Program-made: the position numbers and the translations under genes
Shown here: positions 61,098 to 64,000 of the stretch, one piece after another
Layout of the letters: each line of letters opens with the position of its first letter
Position numbering within the stretch: the first letter of the stretch is position 1
NCBI GenBank assembly: GCA_903878085.1
Contig: CAIRGJ010000055.1
Span: 124,001-188,000, forward strand
Source of the DNA: an uncultured Hyphomicrobiales bacterium
Lineage (GTDB): Bacteria > Pseudomonadota > Alphaproteobacteria > Rhizobiales > Xanthobacteraceae
Reading direction: 5' to 3'
Length of the DNA: 64,000 bases
Notes under the pieces: model-generated
The model's input: the letters and a program-made list of their open reading frames with translations, nothing else
Databases searched by the model: none
Told to the model about the DNA's origin: nothing

Positions 61098-61198
61098 CGG
61101 GTAACTCCCCTCGCTATCGGATCAATCGCCCCTCCCAGGGCGACTGCGCCGAACCATGACCGCCAGGCTCTCCCAAGCCGGGTGGCTAGGCTCTCCAT

Positions 61199-61216
61199 TG
61201 CAGCCGCCGTGCCAAG
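61199..61216 (-). promoter_or_regulatory. Sigma-54 promoter of flgF-flgG-flgA-flgH
   Basis: Reading leftward, CTTGGCACGGCGGCTGCA has a perfect TTGGCACG -24 element and a -12 element CTGCA with exact GG-N10-GC spacing. The flgF start is about 100 bases downstream. Confidence 0.78.
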
Positions 61217-61341
61217 GCAATAAACAAAGTTAAATCAATAGGTTGCCTAATTTGTCGCGGTCCCGGGCCACGGCAAAAACCGCCGTTTTCACTATTGACC
61301 CGGCAAAAGATGCCGCCTCGGGGCGGTGTTGAAAGCATCTG

Positions 61342-61349
61342 TTAACCAT
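61342..61349 (+). promoter_or_regulatory. CtrA-like half-site TTAACCAT upstream of fliL
   Basis: TTAACCAT lies 107 bases before the fliL ATG. In Caulobacter fliL-fliM is a class II, CtrA-dependent operon, which supports a regulatory role. Confidence 0.52.
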
Positions 61350-61455
61350 ACGCACCTAGTTTTGCGGTTGGGGGCGCGGGTCGCGCATTCGCGGCGTATC
61401 GCAGAAGCAACGCCGCACGCGGGCCTGCCAAACATGTGCGAACCGAGGTCATTCG

Positions 61456-61977
61456 ATGGCTGCAGCCAAACCTAAGAAGAAGGACGCGGAACCCGAAGAG
61501 GACGCGGAAGATGGCGCCGCGCCGGCAGCCAAGACCAAGCAAAAGTTGCCGTTGAAGATGATCATCATCGCCGCGGTCGGCCTGCTGGTGCTCGGCGGCG
61601 GCTACGGCGGCTATGCCTTCTTCTTTGCCGGCGAGAGCCACGAGAAGCCCAAGGTCGCCGAGGTCAAGCCGGCGGTCTTCGTCGATCTGCCCGACGTGCT
61701 GGTCAATCTGTCGAATGCCGGCACCGACCGCACGCAATATCTCAAAGTGAAGATCGTGCTCGAAGTGCCTGATGCCGAGTTGGTGGCAAAGATCCAGCCG
61801 CTGATGCCGCGCGTGATGGATGCCTTCCAGACCTATTTGCGCGAATTGCGGCCGACCGATCTCGACGGCTCCGCCGGACTGTACCGGCTCAAGGAAGAGT
61901 TGACCCGGCGGGTCAATGCCTCGGTGTCGCCCAATCACATCACGGCCGTGCTGTTCAAGGAGATCATCGTCCAGTGA
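61456..61977 (+). CDS. fliL: FliL, flagellar basal-body-associated protein
   Basis: The 173-residue inner-membrane protein has a Lys/Glu-rich cytosolic tail (MAAAKPKKKDAEPEEDAEDG) and one membrane helix (about 35-57: KMIIIAAVGLLVLGGGYGGY). A periplasmic SPFH-like domain follows (FVDLPDVLVNLSNAGTDRTQ, YLKVKIVLEVPDAELVAKI), ending AVLFKEIIVQ. FliL rings surround the stator units and help motor torque. It heads fliL-fliM-DUF6468-motE. Confidence 0.92.
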   Translation: MAAAKPKKKDAEPEEDAEDGAAPAAKTKQKLPLKMIIIAAVGLLVLGGGYGGYAFFFAGESHEKPKVAEVKPAVFVDLPDVLVNLSNAGTDRTQYLKVKIVLEVPDAELVAKIQPLMPRVMDAFQTYLRELRPTDLDGSAGLYRLKEELTRRVNASVSPNHITAVLFKEIIVQ

Positions 61978-61996
61978 CCGCGACTCCGAGAGAGAC

Positions 61997-62120
61997 GTCA
62001 TGGCCGGGCATAGCCGTCCGAAGGCCGGCGTCGCTTCGCGCGCCTTTGTCCCGGCCATCCACGACTTTCTTAACTGCTGAACGGAAGACGTGGATGCCCG
62101 GCACAAGGCCGGGCATGACG
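61997..62120. repeat. Modular intergenic element (copy B) inside the fliL-fliM operon
   Basis: The left module runs from GTCATGGCCGGGCATAGCCG through CCGAAGGCCGGCGTCGC to CCCGGCCATCCA. The right module is TGGATGCCCGGCACAAGGCC GGGCATGAC. It matches copy A at 56811-56964 in order and sequence of the modules. It fills nearly all of the 155-base fliL-fliM gap, and its right edge adjoins the fliM ribosome site. Confidence 0.78.
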
Positions 62121-62132
62121 GAGTTGTAGCCG

Positions 62133-63341
62133 ATGGCGCAGAATACCCAGATCGACCAAGACGCGCTGGCGGCCGAGTGGGGCGTTGCGCTGGAGTCGGA
62201 GACCGGCGCCGGCACGCCGTCCGCCAATGCCGAAAGTTTGGCGGCCGCCAATACCGATGACGCCGCCGCGCAGTGGGCGGCGATGGTTGACGACGGCAGC
62301 GGTTTCCAGTCCGCCAAAGGCGGCGCCGAGCGCATCCTCAATCAGGAAGAAATCGACAGTCTGCTCGGCTTCAGCCTGAGCGACGTCACGCTCAACGACA
62401 ATTCCGGCATCCGCGCCATCATCGACTCGGCGATGGTGTCTTACGAACGCCTGCCGATGCTGGAAATCGTCTTCGACCGCCTGGTGCGGCTGATGACGAC
62501 CTCGTTGCGCAATTTCACCTCGGACAACGTCGAAGTCTCACTCGATCGCATCACCTCGGTGCGGTTCGGCGACTATCTCAATTCAATTCCGCTGCCGGCG
62601 ATCCTCGCGGTCTTCAAAGCCGAGGAGTGGGAAAATTTCGGGCTGGCCACTGTCAATTCCAGCCTGATCTATTCGATCATCGACGTGCTGCTCGGCGGCC
62701 GCCGCGGCCAGAGCACGGTGCGCGTCGAGGGCCGTCCTTACACCACGATCGAGACTAACCTCGTCAAGCGCATGATCGAGGTGGTGCTGGCGGACGCCGA
62801 GCTTGCCTTCAAGCCGCTGTCGCCGGTGAAATTCAGCATCGACCGGCTCGAGACCAATCCGCGCTTTGCCGCGATCTCGCGGCCGGCCAATGCCGCGATT
62901 TTGGTGCGGCTGCGCATCGATATGGAAGACCGCGGCGGCAATATCGAATTGCTGCTGCCCTACGCGACCATCGAACCGATCCGCGCCACGCTGCTGCAGA
63001 TGTTCATGGGCGAGAAGTTCGGCCGCGACCCGATCTGGGAAGGCCATCTCGCCACCGAAATCGGCCAGGCGCAGATCGACGTCGATGCCGTGCTGTACGA
63101 GCAGAAACTGCCTTTGCGCAAGATGATGGCGCTCAATGTCGGCGATACGCTGATGCTCGATCTCAAGGCCGAGGCTTTGGTGAGCGTGCGCTGCGGCGAC
63201 ATCACGCTGACCGAAGGCCGCATGGGCAAAGTCGGCGACCGTGTCGCTGTGCGCGTCGCCAAACCGCTGCGCCGCCCGCGCACCACCTTCGCGATGTTCG
63301 AGAAGGCCGACGAGCCGACCAATCGGATGGAGGTCCCGTGA
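62133..63341 (+). CDS. fliM: Flagellar motor switch protein FliM (N-terminally extended)
   Basis: This 402-residue C-ring protein has the conserved motif ILNQEEIDSLLGFSLSDV. In enterobacteria that motif is at the very N-terminus and binds CheY-P; here it begins near residue 68. The preceding extension holds two similar short helices, QDALAAEWGVALES and DAAAQWAAMVDDG. The rest is typical FliM middle (CheC-like) and C-terminal SpoA domain (LNVGDTLMLDLKAEALVSVR). GGAG at 62120-62123 is the ribosome site. The next gene overlaps the stop. Confidence 0.92.
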   Translation: MAQNTQIDQDALAAEWGVALESETGAGTPSANAESLAAANTDDAAAQWAAMVDDGSGFQSAKGGAERILNQEEIDSLLGFSLSDVTLNDNSGIRAIIDSAMVSYERLPMLEIVFDRLVRLMTTSLRNFTSDNVEVSLDRITSVRFGDYLNSIPLPAILAVFKAEEWENFGLATVNSSLIYSIIDVLLGGRRGQSTVRVEGRPYTTIETNLVKRMIEVVLADAELAFKPLSPVKFSIDRLETNPRFAAISRPANAAILVRLRIDMEDRGGNIELLLPYATIEPIRATLLQMFMGEKFGRDPIWEGHLATEIGQAQIDVDAVLYEQKLPLRKMMALNVGDTLMLDLKAEALVSVRCGDITLTEGRMGKVGDRVAVRVAKPLRRPRTTFAMFEKADEPTNRMEVP

Positions 63342-63802
63342 GCTATCACTACGGCTTTCTGGTCGAGACCATGGTCTCGATATTATTGCTGCTCACGATC
63401 CTTTATTGCGTGCGGCTCAATAAGCAATTGCGCCTGCTCAAGGCCGACGAGCAATCGCTGCGCGCCACCATTTCCGAATTGATCACCGCCACCGAAATCG
63501 CCGAGCGCGCCATTGGAGGGCTTAAGGCGACCATGCGCGAGGGCGAGCAGACTTTGAACGATCGGCTCAATCGCGGCGAACAGATGTCCACCGATATCGA
63601 GCGTCAGCTCAAGGCCGGCGAGGATTTGCTGGCCAAGATCACGCGCATTGCCGGCGCCGGCCGCGCCGCCGAGGAGCCGGTTGCTGTAGCGCCTGACGCG
63701 AAAGCGGTCGCGGCCGCGGCGCAAGCCTTTGCCGAGCGCACCCGGGCGCGCTTGAACGCGGCCGGCCATTCCAACGGGCATTCTAACGGTCTTGCGGCAT
63801 GA
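63338..63802 (+). CDS. DUF6468 flagellar-operon protein
   Basis: The 154-residue product has one N-terminal membrane helix (FLVETMVSILLLLTILYCVR) and a long cytosolic or periplasmic helix (ADEQSLRATISELITATEIA, MREGEQTLNDRLNRGEQM). A polar Ala-rich end with HSNGHSNG follows. This matches DUF6468, found after fliM in alphaproteobacteria, with no biochemical role known to me. The start is GTG 63338, overlapping the fliM stop (GTGA). It overlaps the next gene by four bases (ATGA). Confidence 0.8.
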   Translation: MSYHYGFLVETMVSILLLLTILYCVRLNKQLRLLKADEQSLRATISELITATEIAERAIGGLKATMREGEQTLNDRLNRGEQMSTDIERQLKAGEDLLAKITRIAGAGRAAEEPVAVAPDAKAVAAAAQAFAERTRARLNAAGHSNGHSNGLAA

Positions 63803-64000
63803 TCCGCTTGGCCCGCGATTTCCGGCTGATTCCGATCGTCCTGGTGGCGACGGTCTGTCTGTTCGCGCTCAAGGTTTCGGGACTGGTGTTCGACGGCGGC
63901 TATACGCTGGCCGAGCGGCTGCAGAACCGCGCCAAGCCCGCCATGCAGACGACCAAGGCTGAGGATATTCCAGCCTATCCCAAGATCACCATCGCCGACC
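63799..64000 (+). CDS. motE: MotE-like flagellar protein (partial, runs off the window)
   Basis: The first 67 residues are visible: a basic start (MIRLARDFRLIPIV), one membrane helix (LVATVCLFALKVSGLVF) and a periplasmic stretch ERLQNRAKPAMQTTKAED. In rhizobia the gene after fliM-DUF6468 encodes MotE, the periplasmic chaperone of MotC with an MgtE-like intracellular-type domain. The diagnostic C-terminal part is outside the window. The gene is coupled to DUF6468 by ATGA. Confidence 0.65.
   Translation, partial: MIRLARDFRLIPIVLVATVCLFALKVSGLVFDGGYTLAERLQNRAKPAMQTTKAEDIPAYPKITIAD

Larger units (their letters stand above)
61098..61455. other. Divergent regulatory region flgF / fliL (358 bp)
   Basis: No gene. 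It contains the sigma-54 promoter for flgF (61199-61216, minus) and the TTAACCAT site for fliL (61342-61349, plus). An A/T-rich segment lies at 61215-61255. Confidence 0.65.

Overview
The window is high-GC chromosomal DNA from an alphaproteobacterium of the order Hyphomicrobiales, most like the Bradyrhizobium / Rhodopseudomonas / Pseudolabrys group. The support is the alphaproteobacterial flagellar gene set (flaF, flbT, fliX, a rod-binding-only FlgJ), a DksA with one cysteine, a growth-pole-ring-like giant coiled-coil protein, palindromic intergenic elements of the kind seen in Bradyrhizobium relatives, and TTAACCAT / TTAA-N7-TTAA sites that look like CtrA boxes. No rRNA, tRNA, CRISPR array, insertion sequence or prophage was seen.

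Region 1 (1-37 kb) is ordinary chromosome with mixed functions. It holds a glycosyltransferase tail, a threonine dehydratase, an MFS transporter, a ClpP-like exported protein, a dipeptide epimerase, and the mlaE-mlaF-mlaD lipid-transport operon. Next come a 1,463-residue membrane-anchored coiled-coil protein (GPR/RgsE-like), an Hpt protein, a [2Fe-2S] ferredoxin, a hotdog thioesterase, two tandem solute-binding proteins (one without a leader) and two tandem polytopic membrane paralogs. They are followed by a CoxE-type VWA protein, hemN-chaB, two paralogous coiled-coil proteins of about 490 residues, a methyltransferase, lactate permease, a lactonase-like metallo-hydrolase, a universal stress protein, a SixA-like phosphatase, an amine-oxidase-like flavoprotein, a MipA porin, a DUF4410 lipoprotein and a MoxR ATPase.

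Region 2 (37.2-42 kb) is the most unusual. A Thr/Ser-rich protein made of about 36 octapeptide repeats is followed by a TPR-GT41 (O-GlcNAc-transferase-like) enzyme, and then by exported MsrA and MsrB.

Region 3 (42-64 kb) is a flagellar cluster. flgE-flgK-flgL runs rightward from a sigma-54 promoter. Two flagellin modules follow, flagellin-flbT-flaF and flagellin-flaF, with an asparagine-synthetase-like gene between them. Next are flgI-flgJ-flgN (leftward, sigma-54) divergent from fliX-dksA (rightward, CtrA-like site). After a 1-kb gene-free stretch with dispersed repeats and a hairpin array come flgF-flgG-flgA-flgH (leftward, sigma-54), and then fliL-fliM-DUF6468-motE (rightward), which runs off the end.

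The genes suggest a CtrA / sigma-54 style hierarchy. TTAACCAT sites sit in front of fliX, fliL, both flagellin modules, the Hpt gene and both 490-residue coiled-coil genes. Sigma-54 promoters with exact GG-N10-GC spacing precede flgE, flgI and flgF. This hints that envelope or polarity proteins and the flagellum share cell-cycle control.
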